Notes: generated from the sequence alone by a model not told the origin. A stretch of DNA of 64,000 bases from Meghimatium bilineatum (GCA_034231615.1 CM067322.1:69722234-69786233), one strand, 5' to 3'. Numbered from the stretch's first letter, positions 24,290-36,904 are shown. Made by a program: numbers and translations.

Positions 24290-24435
24290 CATCATATACT
24301 GGCCACATTAGAAGCGAAGGTTTGGAATACAGTCAAACAATAGGCAAAATTGAAGAAAAAGTAACAGAAGACGGCAAAGAGAAGATACTTCATAGTGTGG
24401 TGCAGCAAAGTGTAAGACAATAGTGTCCTGGATTG
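24290..24435 (+). mobile_element. RTE-like LINE, short remnant
   Basis: HIRSEGLEYSQTIGKIEEK, EDGKEKILHSVVQQSVRQ resembles the HxxRxEGLExLxxxGKIEGKRxRGRQR block of RTE-type LINEs. Confidence 0.6.
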
Positions 24436-24589
24436 CTGGGTTGTCATGTCTACTGCTCATTGCATATCACCACGAAAGTGCGTGAATAGTGAACAAATCG
24501 TCAGATGAACCTTCTATTGAGTACAGGTGAAAGTAGCACATCACTAGAGGGAAGCGCAATAGTATGTGTGAACACAAAATGAGAAAATT

Positions 24590-24960
24590 AAATGGGGAAA
24601 TCATAACTAAAGCAAATTTCATGCTCAAGAACAAGCTTCTAGTTACCTTCCAAACATGTTCTACAGACCGCAGAAAGCAATATTATCCATGACTGCTGAA
24701 AAATAGGTGCATAATCTCAGACTTGGACAATGCAGGTGAATGAAACCTTGACTAAAAGGGCACACCAACCCTATTGCAGAACATTTCCTATACCAGAACC
24801 AGGCTTGCAGATGAGAAAAGGTTCAGTACCTGAGGACAGAATTGGCAACAGACCATATAATTACACAAGAAAAGTTCACTGATAGTAGAATACCTCATAT
24901 TATGAGATTTAGTTGACCCTAAATCCTTACTTTATCAGAAACTGCCACCCAGGGACATGT
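24590..24960 (+). repeat. Dispersed unclassified repeat, copy 1
   Basis: ACAAGCTTCTAGTTACCT, ATACCAGAACCAGGCTTGCA, GATGAGAAAAGGTTCAGTAC and CAATTACACAAG-like strings also occur, in the same order, at 59340-59900. No coding potential or terminal repeats were recognised, so the class is unknown. Confidence 0.6.
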
Positions 24961-25945
24961 TTTGGAAAGTCCGAGGACACAGTTGATGATAAACCATCAT
25001 GGCTAAGAGCAGATACACTACCATTGCCAGGAAAGCTCACCTGAATTAAATTTTGCTGAAATTGGATGTGTGGGGTTGAAAGGTGCAAAAATGCTGTTCT
25101 GCTGCTAAAACTAGCAGCACAAAATATTTCATGCTCTCCTGCTCAAATAACATGACACAAGTATTTGTGCTGATTATTTGATAAGCAGAACTCAGAAGCA
25201 GAAGAATTTCATCCTTATACTTTCTTGTCTTAATATTTCCTTAGTCACTCCTCTTCTATCCTAAGGTATTGAGAGTGTGTCAAAACCCATTACCGTTAAA
25301 TACAGTGTATAAGCCCATCCAATAATAAGTCGAGGAGGTGATTTTGGCATCCAAAAAGTATCCAGTCTAAAATCCGTTTATAGACAAACATAGGAAAACT
25401 GTAACAATGTCAGTAATAATACTGTGGAACTTCGTTATCATAAGAATGAATGGACATGCTAAATGGAAATTAACACAAACTTTAGCAACTGTAAAATGCA
25501 AAGTTATTCCTTTCATTTGCCCACATTACCTGAATGAATGAAGGAATGTATATGGTCACTGTATTCTGGGAACAATACATCAGAGATAATACATCGTGAC
25601 CTCCCAAGCCACCTGGTATTGTTTCTGGCTATCTTATTCATTCAGGAATGTTGGCCACTACAGTGTTAACTGGAATTTGTCAACTTCAATGTTTTCTTAA
25701 TACCTGGCACTAGTGATGGATGTCTATAGACAGTGAGTGGAGCCACTGTGGAACAACAGACCACACCTTCTCGGACGAATTGTTTGCGTTTGGTGTTATA
25801 TAGTGTAGTGAATAGTAATTACTGATTATCTTTCTGCAGGATTGATATGACAGTAAAGTCTAAACAGGAAACGATAAATGAAAAAAAATGATGCAAAACG
25901 GGCATCATTTGTTTTTATGGGATACAGAAGACTTTGAGCTTCATT
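24961..25945. other. Unassigned intergenic sequence
   Basis: No gene was found. Near 25300-25345, GTATAAGCCCATCCAATAAT, AAGTCGAGGAGG resembles the terminal region of some DNA transposons, but no partner end was found. Confidence 0.35.
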
Positions 25946-25958
25946 ACCAAATGTGTAT

Positions 25959-26225
25959 AGTAAAGTAACCCATAGCATTTATTAATGCCGTAGGGGTGTG
26001 AGATGTTAGCGATCTCACATTTCACAGGCTCTGCAAATGAGGGCGGTAGCCATCTCCTCTCCCTCGCAGTCTTTACTTCCCGGATGAATCCGGTACCCAT
26101 TTAAGGCTGGGTCGACCTGGGAGCCGTTGCGATCTGAAAACATTTCTGCCTCAACTGGAGAATGAACCCAGGACCACTCATGTGCGAAGCCAGTGCGCTA
26201 ACCACTTCGCTAACGCGGGTCCCGT
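25959..26225 (-). mobile_element. SINE family T1 (tRNA-derived)
   Basis: On the minus strand: CGTTAGCGAAGTGGTTAGCG (A box TAGCGAAGTGG), CCTGGGTTCATTCTCC (B-box region), AGATCGCAACGGCTCCCAGG, and body ending TAAATGCTATGGGTTACTT. Flanked by ATGTGTAT at 25951-25958 and 26226-26233. Confidence 0.85.
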
Positions 26226-26262
26226 ATGTGTATCTTTTAGGATACCGAATGTGTATCTTTTA
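26226..26262. repeat. Short direct duplication
   Basis: ATGTGTATCTTTTAG occurs at 26226 and again at 26249, immediately right of the SINE, so the target may have been duplicated twice or slipped. Confidence 0.7.
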
Positions 26263-27171
26263 GAGAATATACAGTAATAAACATGAGAGAGGATTGTGAA
26301 ATTAACCTACGGATATCAATTACAGCGGAATGACATGTTAGGAACCACTTTTCAAAAGCGAGGGGCACAGAGAAGAGGCCTTTCCCTATTGATTTCAGTT
26401 GCCCCTTCCAACACAGGATTTTTTTTTTACATTGCAAGACTGTCTAAGCGGGCTAAATTCCAGAAGTAGCATGCTTGTGCAGACCATCGTAGAAGAGGTG
26501 TAGAAGACCTCTGTACAGAATTCATTATGACTTAATTCGTTACATTTTGATTATTGTCGTTGGTCACTACCCTGTATGTATATACTGGAGTCGCATGTCA
26601 AAAACAGACAAGGCCGACCAGCGACATGCACGGAAATAATCAAAATGGGCCTTTAAGGTCATGTTTACATTTTATTTACACCAGTCTTATAGTATAGTAG
26701 ATGGTCATGGTTTGTGCATATTATAACTTTTTGTCCCTTTACATCACAATGTGGAAAGTGTGGCATAGACGTTTCTATGTTTAGCCTAGGTAGTGTTTCG
26801 GACATCATCATCAAGTGCCATGTCCGCAGTGAAGGTTGGCTGCAACAGACATCCAATGTCTCTTGTCTTGGTGGTGCACTCTGCTAGACTGTAATCTGAC
26901 AATCTCGTGATGTTACACTCCCACTTGTATCTCTGCCTATCTCTTACTCAACTTTACCCCTCGTTTTGAACAGTGAGGAGCAAATTTGTCATGTCCTGGT
27001 GGATCTAGATATTCAAACAACTAATCAGAATATATTTTTAATTTGCATTTTCAGGTTGGTCTTATTTACAGAAAGATGTTGGCTTTCCCATTTAAGACCA
27101 TACCAAGCCTTCTAGAAGCACACAGGAAATTGTTATTTCTTCTATAGACTCAGTATGCATCTGTCTGTCCA
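26263..27171. other. Unassigned intergenic sequence
   Basis: No gene, RNA or repeat family was recognised here. Confidence 0.4.
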
Positions 27172-27175
27172 TTAA

Positions 27176-27838
27176 CACTTTCCCTGCCATGCCTTTTTAG
27201 TCCAAGTGTTTCTCACTGCCACACACATTTTTTTTTAGGTATAATGAGTTTTTCAAAAAAATAAAATCAACCATTAATGTTAATGTCTTTTAAACTTATA
27301 GAAGACAACCAGATAAGAATAAACTTTTGAAAATGTTATTTCACTTTTATTGAAAAGGTTAAATTTTCAATTATTTTGTGAATGATTTTGTCTAAACAAG
27401 GCAATGACATGCTTCCATTTTTGAAGCAGGCGTCCATCACTGGACCTATAAAATCTATCATTCTATAACTCTCAATACTTGAATAATAGTTCAGTTTTGT
27501 ATCTGATTCTAAGTTTGTTTTATCACTATTATTCTATAAAAAAGTCAAACTTTTGATCGGGCATCATCAGACTACATTGTCAGTTTTGGAGTGTTCGTGA
27601 AAAACACAGTAAAATAAATAAATTTCTAATTTTCAGTGCTGAATTGATCTAATAACCAGCTCTGAAATAATGAAATTCTATTTGTAATAAACAAGAAGTC
27701 CCACACTGAATATAACCATTGTAGTTTCTGGGAGATTTCCCACAAAAGAAGTCATATTCACAGACGATAAAAGTCATCCATGGTAATGTAAGGGATATTG
27801 TGTTTTGACGACAAAAGTTGCAGATGGCAGCGAAAGTG
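27176..27838. mobile_element. Non-autonomous TTAA (piggyBac-type) element, 663 bp
   Basis: Starts CACTTTCCCTGCCATG and ends with the inverse of CACTTTCGCTGCCAT, a terminal inverted repeat of about 15 bp with one mismatch. TTAA flanks both ends (27172-27175 and 27839-27842). No transposase is encoded. The terminal sequence differs from the element at 4309-7740, so it belongs to another piggyBac family. Confidence 0.78.
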
Positions 27839-27842
27839 TTAA

Positions 27843-28320
27843 TACTATAACCGCTGTGTAACAAATTGTGTCCAGAATATTGCAATTGCCCCTGATTTTA
27901 AAACATTTTATTTTGTGCAATTTATCTAGCATTTTCAAGTGATATATTAAGGCTTTCTGAGGTGTGTGTTTATCAAAATCTCCTATCTCTTCTACCATGT
28001 ACAATAATTTTCTGTACTAGCCTTGCTAGTTCATTATATCTTTTAACACATGCCACAAAACTTTTGATTTACTTAAGGTGATTTATAAGCCAGTTTGACT
28101 GTAGATCTTTTGTGTAAAATACATGAAATATAATACAAGAGTATCTGCTCTAATAATGTAGCAAAAAGAAAGATTTAGAATTAAATATTTAAACAACAAC
28201 ATGGTTAAAGCACTTAAATCCAACATGTACTTATTTGTTCCAAAGTGAAAAGAGAATTAACATATATGCTATAGTTCAGGATTAGACAGTGTGTAACATC
28301 AGTGTTAAAAATGGGTAGCA
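27843..28320. other. Unassigned intergenic sequence
   Basis: AT-rich; nothing recognised. Confidence 0.4.
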
Positions 28321-28329
28321 TAGAATAGG

Positions 28330-28725
28330 AACACTGCTGCTTATGATGCATATCTTAGGAGGCAGCTAAGGAGGGTTGGGAGTGTATATTGGCTACACCA
28401 CCCAAGAAAATTAAAGCCAAAAAATGTTTAAATTCATGACAACCAATGACAAAAAAATATGTAACCCAACCATCCAAAAATAGTAAGTTCTTCAATAGTA
28501 TGACCAAGAAACATCTGGAGAAAAAAGTTAGAAATAAATACAGAGATGGCTGACAAAAGAATTATAAGAAATAGTTGCTCACACTGCAACAGGTCTTTCA
28601 GAGCCTGGATTGGATTCATCAGCCATCTAAGGATTCACAATCAAACTTGACCATTCTTAGAGTGCCATGTTCATCTTCACTTATGAAATGAAGGAGGAAC
28701 ATAAGAAACAGCTCAAAACAAGAAA
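28330..28725 (+). mobile_element. LINE C-terminal remnant with C2H2-like finger
   Basis: CSHCNRSFRAWIGFISHLRI followed by H matches the CxxCxRxCxSRIGLxSHxRxH zinc-finger tail that ends many invertebrate LINE polyproteins. The upstream part is degenerate. Confidence 0.6.
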
Positions 28726-28739
28726 AGATGACAAAGGTG

Positions 28740-29690
28740 TTAGTTAGTTAGTTAGTCATTGGATCATCGTCACTGCACTCCAGACAAGTCCATAGGTGCT
28801 CAGATCTCTCTTCAAGTGTAGCCGCCATTACATGTTGACTGAAGGTCCCAGTACGCAGTTGATTGACCATCATTCATTCTTGCCCACGAAACCGCTCCTT
28901 TCTAGCGACACCACATTTCAAACAAAAAACCTTTATTCTAGTCATGGAACAAGAGTCATCGTCACTTATGCAGTCTTTGCTCGTGTTTTCCTGTAGGGCG
29001 TTCAAAATGTCTGCTCGATCCATCGCTCCACCAACAGCTGTAGTAGCAGCATGTGCGGCAACCTATCTGCTCTCTCATTACCCCGAACTCCCGCATGTCC
29101 CAGCACAAAAATGAAAGTCACTTTACACATACAGGAATTCTTCACTGCATCCAGCCACTGTTCCCGAATGTATCCCGCCTGAACTTTCACAATCATGCTC
29201 ATCAAGTCACTGAGTATGCAGGCATGCTTGCAGATAGTCTGCGAGCAGACCCATTACAAAACTTTGGTTACTGCCAAAATCTCCATTGTCATGCTGCTTG
29301 TCGTCTGAGCGAATGCACCACTTTTCTCTCTGATGATTTCCCCCCCACCTTTGAGCTGTGAAGGCCCAGGCACTTCTGATGTGTCTCTCAACCGACCCAT
29401 CTGTATATACAATCATATAACGTTCCCTGGAATTTTCACCGATTAGAGCTCCTCTCACCACTGTCAGACACCATTCCCTGCATTCTCTATTGAGTGTTAT
29501 TATTACTTTGAAGGCTGTCAAACAATCTAAGGGCGCACGACTTCATTCCATACCAGGTAGCACATCCTCCAATCTGAACACACTCTGTAGTATAATATCC
29601 TCTGTGTACCCCATCCACGACTTTCCTCTCTTAAGTCGACTGCTTTTCACTTTGAGAATTCAGGGTGTAGAGGATGTTCTTTATCAGCAG
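28740..29690 (-). mobile_element. LINE-A RNase H and 3' end, minus strand
   Basis: The minus strand reads MIVYTDGSVERHIRSAWAFT (RNase H start), FIFVLGHAGVRGNERADRL (last catalytic block) and the LINE-A tail, ending in CTAACTAACTAACTAA (inverse of the TTAG run at 28740). The two halves are in different frames and contain stops. The copy is diverged from the one at 54190-55966. Confidence 0.82.
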
Positions 29691-29699
29691 TGAAAGGTG

Positions 29700-30980
29700 T
29701 GTTGATGTCCAGTGTACACACAGAGTTGAATATATAGCTCTATATTTCCAATTTTATTATCACTATACTTTGGTTACCCAGCAGGAAAGAACAGGACAGC
29801 AGCATTCTTCTTTAGTTGTTTTAAAAACAGCTTATCTTACAATGTCATAGCTTCCACTCAGGTTGCAATATCTTCACTTTTCAGAAAAGTCCAACTCATT
29901 TCTGATATTTTACCTTCTCTCCTTGACCTTTACTTAACCAAACTTCAGTGATGCAGCAAGTTACTAGGTTCACCATTTGGAGTTTTTAATCAGCTCTGAT
30001 TCACTCTTTGTTAATTTTTGATAGAGTGGTTATCCACTGACCCAGCTAAAAACAAATTGGTACAGATACCATATTTTGTTTTCTTAATTATTTTATACCA
30101 CATTTTTAGAATGCAAGTTTTGTTAAAAATTAACATCAAATTCTACAAATTAAATGTGAAATTTTCTCCCGTGGTAAAAATTATGAAAGTGTTTGATGAT
30201 GATAATTAAGTGTGGTATGTCTGTTTCTTTTATACACTGGTTACTGTCCTAGATGGAAAATATTATTGAATAATTATACCCCACTCAACATTCTAGCAAG
30301 ATATATTTGATGTCAAAAGGAACAATTGACTTAGAACTCATTAAAAAATGATATATCTATACATATATCATTGCTGGTCATGTAACTGTAACCTTCATAA
30401 GCATTAACTATTTGTAAATTGGTGAATACTGCACTATATTTTTCATTTTTGAACTCAAGTGCAACTTTCTTCAGTTTGCAATTGTTTTAATTTATATTAC
30501 CTTTCTGCAAAAGGACAGTTTGTTAGAAATCTAAGTGAATCTGAGTAAAGCTGTCTTTATTTACAAATAATGTCTTTCCCAGTTGAGTTTATTTTATTAA
30601 GTCATTCCTTTATGTGGATTGACTGTCAAGCCCATCATACTTATACAGTGATTTATTACAGTTTACTTAAGTTTTACCAGAATGATTCCTATGACATTTC
30701 ATTGTGAATATTTGGTACATATCCATACACCAGTGTTCAATATTTCTGTTCCCATTGTGGGGGCATACTCCTGTGGGTGTTTCTATAGGTCCATCACCTG
30801 ATAGTCTGTAACCCTGTAAACTCAGCTGACCAGTCATTGCTTAAAAATAATTTTTTAAATAATCCAGTCAGTGATTTTGTGATACCAACTTCTACAGCAT
30901 GGCATCATGTTGAGAAATTGTGACAGTATTTTTTTTAACCATTAACACTTTGGAACATGACTATACAATTAGGCTGAGAA
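29700..30980. other. Mostly unassigned; weak LINE trace
   Basis: No gene was recognised. At 30690-30835 the minus strand reads LSLQGYRLSGDGPIETPTG, VCPHNGNRNIEHW, resembling the CPxCG...TxEHxL tail of Jockey-type LINEs, but too weak to assign. Confidence 0.35.
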
Positions 30981-31040
30981 CTTGTTATATATATATATAT
31001 ATATAACAAGTATATGTCACTTTATATATATATATATAAA

Positions 31041-31088
<48 letters not shown>

Positions 31089-31145
31089 TATATATATAAA
31101 TAAAGTGACATATTCTTACATATATATATATATATAAATAAAGTG
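30981..31145. repeat. (TA)n tracts in palindromic arrangement
   Basis: CTTGTTATATATA at 30981 is mirrored by its inverse at about 31010, giving a 30-bp palindrome. Then GTCACTTTATATATA (31016) pairs with TATATAAATAAAGTGAC (near 31095 and again near 31130), so two cruciform-capable (TA)n tracts lie in tandem. Confidence 0.85.
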
Positions 31146-31850
31146 ACATATTCTTTCCAGAATGTTGTCTTCGGCATCGATACTCTGAATGCCTCTCTGT
31201 TCCAGGCAAGCAGGCCTGCATTGGCCAAAGATATATATATATTGTTTTTTTCCACATGGGGAAAAAAGGTTTAATTATAAGTGTTGTAGTACATATTTAA
31301 TTATTAAAATGTACATACTTCTGGTGGTAGATTTTGAAACTGAGTTTGTACAAAACTGTTGATTTAATGAACAAATACACTAGGGATTTCACTGGTATAG
31401 TTTTCTTTTTCCCAAAAGGTCATGGGTTCAAATCCTGATCATGATGTCTTGTTTGCAAAGTGATTTTTGTTCTGGAGATATCTGACGATTATCACTTGAA
31501 GTTACAGAGTTGCATGCTATGAATGTTACTCTTTGCAGGCTTTGTGCTGCTTCATTAAAATGGATGGAGTAAATATGGGGTAACCCGAGTACAATGAAAG
31601 CAATCCTCTACACCTTTTCAAAGAACAAATACTCGTTTTCTGTGCTGTACTCATGTATATACAAACTTTACATTATTCTGTGGTAAACAGACTGATGAAA
31701 TGATGTACTCCTAAATATGAACATGCATATGTGCTGTGTTATATTTTCATTGGAACAACTTAACGATTATGTTTGAAAATTGCAACAAGTACACTTCTTT
31801 TAATAATGTGAATGTCATTACAATGTTCATTCTTTATACTTTTAGTCCAT
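31146..31850. other. Unassigned intergenic sequence
   Basis: No gene was recognised. The minus-strand string ANAGLLAWNREAFRVSMPKT at 31160-31220 is open but matches no domain known to me. Confidence 0.35.
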
Positions 31851-31859
31851 AATGTCCAT

Positions 31860-32870
31860 CCTCAGACGTCTGCCTCAAGTGGCACCAATCATTTCTGATA
31901 CTGATCCTCTTTCATGCCATAAAGCCAAGTTGTCCAACTCTCTTCATCTTCCTATGTTCATCTTGCCCTTCAACTTTCCTTTTTATCAAAATGTGCTAAT
32001 TTTCCCACTGCTTATGATGTGACCAAATATTGTTAGCTGTTTTCTTCATTATGAATTAAGTGAACAGTTCAAATTCATTTTTACTGTGTTCAATTCTTCT
32101 ATAAAAACACATTGTTGATTCCTCCAGATAATTTTTCACTATTCTGTTAGTTTTCCATGGTTCACTTGTGTACTGCAGGATTAGTTCAATATAACATCTA
32201 AGAACTCTCTTTCTAATGACAAAATTTATACAGAACATATATCATCTTGTGAAAAGCTGCCTTTGCATCTTATTCTACAGTTAACTTCTTGAATACATCT
32301 TCCATCTGCTGTTTCAAGGTACCAAAATATTTGAACATGGTAACTTGCTTTAGATTAGTCCCATCTGCTGTGATGTTGCATTCTGAAGGATATTTGTTGC
32401 TTGTTATTTCTTTAGTATCTATGTAAAGCATAAGGTTGAGTAGTTTTACAATGAACACACAGTCTGTAGGGTACAGATGTAAAATAATTATACAAAAACA
32501 GTTTAATTTTTAAGGTCTTTTTCAAGACAACAGTCTTAACAGTATAAGCTATCTATAGTCTGATTGTTCGTCCATTGTAAAGCTAATCGACATTGTGATG
32601 TATATATTAATGTTATATAGTATAACATCAGTCTCACTTATCAATTTTATTTCTATTACTTCAGATTTTTTGCTACTCAAGTTCTTTTTTTCACTTTGTT
32701 GCAATTTTATTAATCAATTTTTGTAACTGCATTTCATTTTCAGAGATCACAATTGTGTCATGAGCATATCATAGATGGTTTATATTATGCCCTCCAACTG
32801 ATATTCTTGGCATATCTTGTATGGATTTCATTATTATTTTACTATATATATATATTAAAGAGATCATTCA
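31860..32870 (-). mobile_element. RTE-like LINE with mutated polymerase box
   Basis: The minus strand reads MKSIQDMPRISVGGHNINHL then YAHDTIVISENEMQLQKLIN (polymerase box, canonical YADD), LKQVTMFKYFGTLKQ (thumb) and RVLRCYIELILQYTSEPW. The order fits RTE-type LINEs. The first aspartate of the box reads histidine, and there are many stops. Confidence 0.72.
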
Positions 32871-33958
32871 GTAATGAATCCACTTGGTTATCAATATACA
32901 CTACTCCTTATTGTATATATTGATCTTCCCATTAATATTTACATTCTACAACAATCTAATTATTTATTTGTTTTAGTGTGCTCAATAAATCACAAATACA
33001 GTTATCTGTTAGCTTCAGTCATCGTTTTTATGATTAACATAATATTTTCAAGATTCTTATGACATTTGTCCCTTTACCATCTACAAATCAAAACCGCTCA
33101 CCCCTAATTTATGGTTATATTTTGCTTCTTATTCTTATTAATAGTTTGTGACATGATTTCAAACAATTGTGGAATCTCCACAATCCATCGCATCAGTTTA
33201 CTTTTGCAGAGCTATTAAATATATATTTCATCAGGTATATATATATATATATATGATGTTATATGGCCTTGAGTATTTATTAAAATTCCATTCCAGAAGT
33301 TGTATTGCATCTTCTACTTTTGCTTTCAATATTGGTGGCCCTTCTATTGGTTATGAGTGTTTGTTTCTGATGTATCGTTATCCTTGTATAACCCTGTTAT
33401 ACATGCTTTTTTGTGTGTGTGTGTGTGTGTGTGTTTGTGTCTCTGTAAAATATAATATAAATAAAAAGTACACCTACATAATTATATGGTTCATATCAAA
33501 TATTTATTTTATATATGCATGTCACTTACTTTTGTGCATTCTGAAATAATTGAATGCATTATGTCTGTGGTTGGTTTGTTCTCATTTTTTTTCTTTCCAC
33601 TATTTAGGTTTTAAAAAATTGATTTATGAAGCAACATCATTGCACTTATATGTGCTCAATCTCCTCCACTCTGCTTCACAAATGACCAAGGATATGCTTA
33701 ATGCAGCATCAATTTAAGTTCATACATACAACAGGCAGTCACTAAGTAGCTTCAGTATGTATCTCATCATGGTAAAAGCTTTTTGATTAGAACATCAATG
33801 TGCATGTGTTTTTATATGTGTTTCTAGTGATTAGCAGACTTCACCATGTTTTTAATTCTGTCATCCAAATTCTTGTGTATTGCTCCAAGTTTCTGAACAA
33901 CACATTACTATTTGATATATTATACAAGTAAATTCAAGTAGAGGATAAATGAAAATAA
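32871..33958. other. Unassigned; simple repeats
   Basis: Contains (TA)n at 33236-33254 and (GT)n at 33412-33434. No gene was recognised; the open frame at 33169-33549 is carried by these simple repeats. Confidence 0.5.
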
Positions 33959-34157
33959 TTCTTACAGCTGACGGGAATTGAACCAGGTCCGTTCTAGCAG
34001 CACTGAATCGCTTTGCAAGACAAGTAAACAGGTTTTCTGTACTTGACCAACCACATCCCCGGTGGTTGGTCAAGTACGGAAAACCTGTTTACATGTGTTA
34101 CAAAGCGATTCAGTGCTGCTAGAACGGACTTGGTTCAATTCCCATCAGCTGTAAGAA
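33959..34157. repeat. Inverted repeat, two 96-bp arms, 7-base loop, tRNA-like
   Basis: The arms 33959-34054 and 34062-34157 are near-perfect inverse copies without length change, differing at roughly 6-7 positions, around the loop ATCCCCG. Each arm carries GGTTCAATTCCC, a textbook Pol III B box, and part of each arm resembles 62555-62650. It is a head-to-head pair of a tRNA-related SINE (T4) or a foldback element. A transcript would form a long hairpin. Confidence 0.93.
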
Positions 34158-34329
34158 CTATATAATATACATAAGAATTTATAATTTTCATTTTTCCCTT
34201 GTGTTGATTTGTGGATGTTCGTGATGTTCTCAGTTGATTGAAATTACTTTGATCCATTCATATTTTTTCTCTAATCTTTTATTTCACATCTTCAATCATC
34301 TTGTATTTATATGTGCAATTGTCTTACAG

Positions 34330-34645
34330 TTACAGCGAAAATGAAAACAAGAATAAAAAGTGAATTAGAAAACAAATATTGTAGACAAATACTGTGCACC
34401 CATTATACAGAACATACAACGAACACATCCATGAGAAACATAATAAATAGTCTTGCAGATCAACAAGAATGTCTCCTGGCAGTAGTGAAACATTTCAAAT
34501 TTGTGTGGTTTGGTGATGTATGGGCATTATTTCCTTTCCAAAACTATCATGTGTGTGACAGTGTAAGGTGAAAGAGGAGCTAAAAGTTTGGATTGGTAAT
34601 ATTAAAGACTGGATAGTATTAAGATTCTTCACACTTCAACAAGGA
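34330..34645 (+). mobile_element. RTE-like LINE C-terminal remnant
   Basis: ENKYCRQILCTHYTEHTTN, INSLADQQECLLAVVKHFK, VWFGDV, then WIGNIKDWI. It resembles the LLAVVKRRKLxWFGHV and WIDNIKxW blocks, the same lineage as 370-1150. Confidence 0.7.
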
Positions 34646-34849
34646 ACAGAGAACTGTGGCACCTCAACAACCCTGAGGGGTTATGAGTTTGCTGATGATT
34701 TTGAATTGTATGTTAAGTATGTAATAGACGGTTGCAGTAGTCTCTCCAAACACCGTTCATTTAGTAATATGAGAGACTTAAAATCTCATGGTAGACATCT
34801 TATTTTCTATCTATGTGATGAGTCCTTTAAAGAACGATGTTCATACTGC

Positions 34850-35365
34850 CAATCTGTAAGCCTCTCGGTTCTGTGCAAACTGTCCAGCCTCTTCCAGTAG
34901 GTCTTCGATATCCTGTGTCCATAGTACTTGGTCTGCCTCCTGTTATATTTCCTGGAACTTTTTCCCCCACTTGTATGTTAGCTTGTTTTTTTGTTAGTTT
35001 TGAGGAGCCAGTCTTCTATGTTCAGGTCTTTCTGGAGTTTGCATTGGCTCATCTTTCTGTCCATGATTTTCTTAGAAACTTTCTATAACATTTCAAATGC
35101 TATTTTATTTACCATTGCGGAGGTCATTGCCTACATCTCACAACCAAATGTTGTAACTGGAGAAATATAACTTCTTAATAGTTATTTGGTTTTGTGTTTG
35201 CCCCATTGCCATAGATTTTCCATCTGCCATTGCTAATCTTTTTCTGATCTCTGCTGAGCAATCTCCTGTGGTGTTGATGGTTGACCCTAGATATTCAAAG
35301 CTGCTGACATTTTCTAGTTGTTCTTTGTGAATGACTATCGTGGGTGCGAGTTAATTTTTTTTAAA
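34850..35365 (-). mobile_element. RTE-like LINE thumb and C-terminal remnant
   Basis: The minus strand reads LENVSSFEYLGSTINTTGDC, SAEIRKRLAMADGKSM, then LLEEAGQFAQNREAYRLAV. The FEYLGSxIxxxGxCxxEIxxRxAxA block is the hallmark region after the polymerase core. Several stops. Confidence 0.75.
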
Positions 35366-35514
35366 TATGCATTATTTTTGTCCTCTTTGCATTGAGTTAT
35401 AAAATATATCCCCGGTATAATTCTATGAATCACCAATGTGTTTCTAGGTCCTGAAATGGGAGAAAAGAATATGACACCTGCCACACATGTAAGAATGTTT
35501 TGGGGGGGGTGGAG

Positions 35515-35695
35515 TTGGTGGTTCCAATCTAGAAATGGTCAAGTGACCCATAAGCGATGCTGACGTCGGATTCAGCCCAAAAGGCACAAATATTGCAGCC
35601 ACACTGTAAACCATGATAATGCATTCCGTTCTCTGGACTCGATTCTGCTAATCTGCAGGAGTTTGAGAAGGAACGCAGAAGATTCCACAAATTAC
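35515..35695 (-). mobile_element. SINE family P, long form
   Basis: Inverse of CTTCTGCGTTCCTTCTCAAA, CTCCTGCAGATTAGCAGAAT, GGTTTACAGTGTGGCTGCAA, GACGTCAGCATCGCTT, GGGTCACTTGACC. Truncated before the 3' tail. Confidence 0.75.
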
Positions 35696-35879
35696 ATAAA
35701 TTATCAGTAAGATCTGAGTTAGCAATCTACATTCCCAGGAGTATTCATTTTAAAACACCTCATATAATAGTACTTCAATAGTATATGTAAGTGGTCAACC
35801 TATTGCAATAAGTATTTGTCATGTTATCAAGAAATCAATCAAATGCCTGCCTTGTCATGTAGGTAATCATGTTTCTTTA

Positions 35880-36485
35880 CAACTCTGTTTCTTGTGTTGT
35901 TAATAAGTTCAGTTGGTGACATTCTCTTGTGCCAAAGTGATAACTCTTCTAGCAACTTCTTTCTTTCTATTTTTGTCTCTCTCCAAACACTGATCATTTG
36001 TCAGATTTACTTATCTTTCCAGTGGTTACTAAAAGTTAAACTTTTGCTGTTCTCATTACATGCCTAAAATTATAGACTGTCTGCTATAACTAATCTTTTT
36101 ACTCCAGCATCTCTGAGGACTTCTGCATTAGTTTGCCTGGCTGTCCATGGAATATTCATCATTCTTCTAAAAAAACCACATCTCAACAGCCTGCAGCTTA
36201 CTTTAAGCTTTACCTCTTTACCATCGATGATTCACATCCATAAAAAAGAATTGGTTTGATATAACATCTTTGCACTCAAATTCACATATGCATTGATAGT
36301 ACTCTATTGCATAGAATGTTTCTCATATAAAAAACTCATTAAAAAAATGCTGAGTTGGCTTGTGTTATCCTGCTCTTTATCTCAATGTAGCACTAGCCAT
36401 CTGATGTTAAAATGGTGCCAAGATACGTGACTTTCTATCCACTTGATTTAATTTAATCTTTAAATACATATGATTTGTCTTATTT
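35880..36485 (-). mobile_element. RTE-like LINE C-terminal remnant
   Basis: The minus strand reads LQAVEMWFF, RRMMNIPWTARQTNAEVLRD, AGVKRLVIA (with a shift), then WRETKIERKKLLEELSLWHK. It resembles the LEAxEMWxxRRMxxIPWTxxxTNxEVL block shared by RTE-type LINEs. Confidence 0.72.
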
Positions 36486-36904
36486 ATGAAATTACAGCAT
36501 TATTTCCCGGATTAAATTTTTAAATGGCAAATTGTGTGTTTGTTCTATATCCATTTGTATGTTGAATTTGTTGGTAATTCAATATTTAAATTATTTGTTA
36601 AAATTGTCAGCAATTCTATATTTCACTTTATTTGTTGAATGTTCAATATTTATATCCTATTATTTTTACATGTTTTCAACTTATTTATATTAAATTGTCA
36701 TTCTAGTCCTGTTAAAAAAAACAAAAAACTACCTATGACATGAATTTATGATGCACATTAGAACAATAAATGTGTGTAGGGAATTAACAGGACAGATTAA
36801 GGTACTACATAAAATATTTTAAGATGTGTAGAGGTGCATATGGAAAGAATAATTAGCTGCTGCATAGAAGAAAACATTATAAAGGATGGACTGTATGGAG
36901 AGGG

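Noticed and set aside
25300-25345. DNA-transposon terminus (GTATAAGCCCATCC...AAGTCGAGG)
   Set aside because: It resembles ends seen in some elements, but no second end or flanking duplication was found.
31022-31257. Minus-strand frames of YIYIYI repeats
   Set aside because: Translation of a (TA)n tract.
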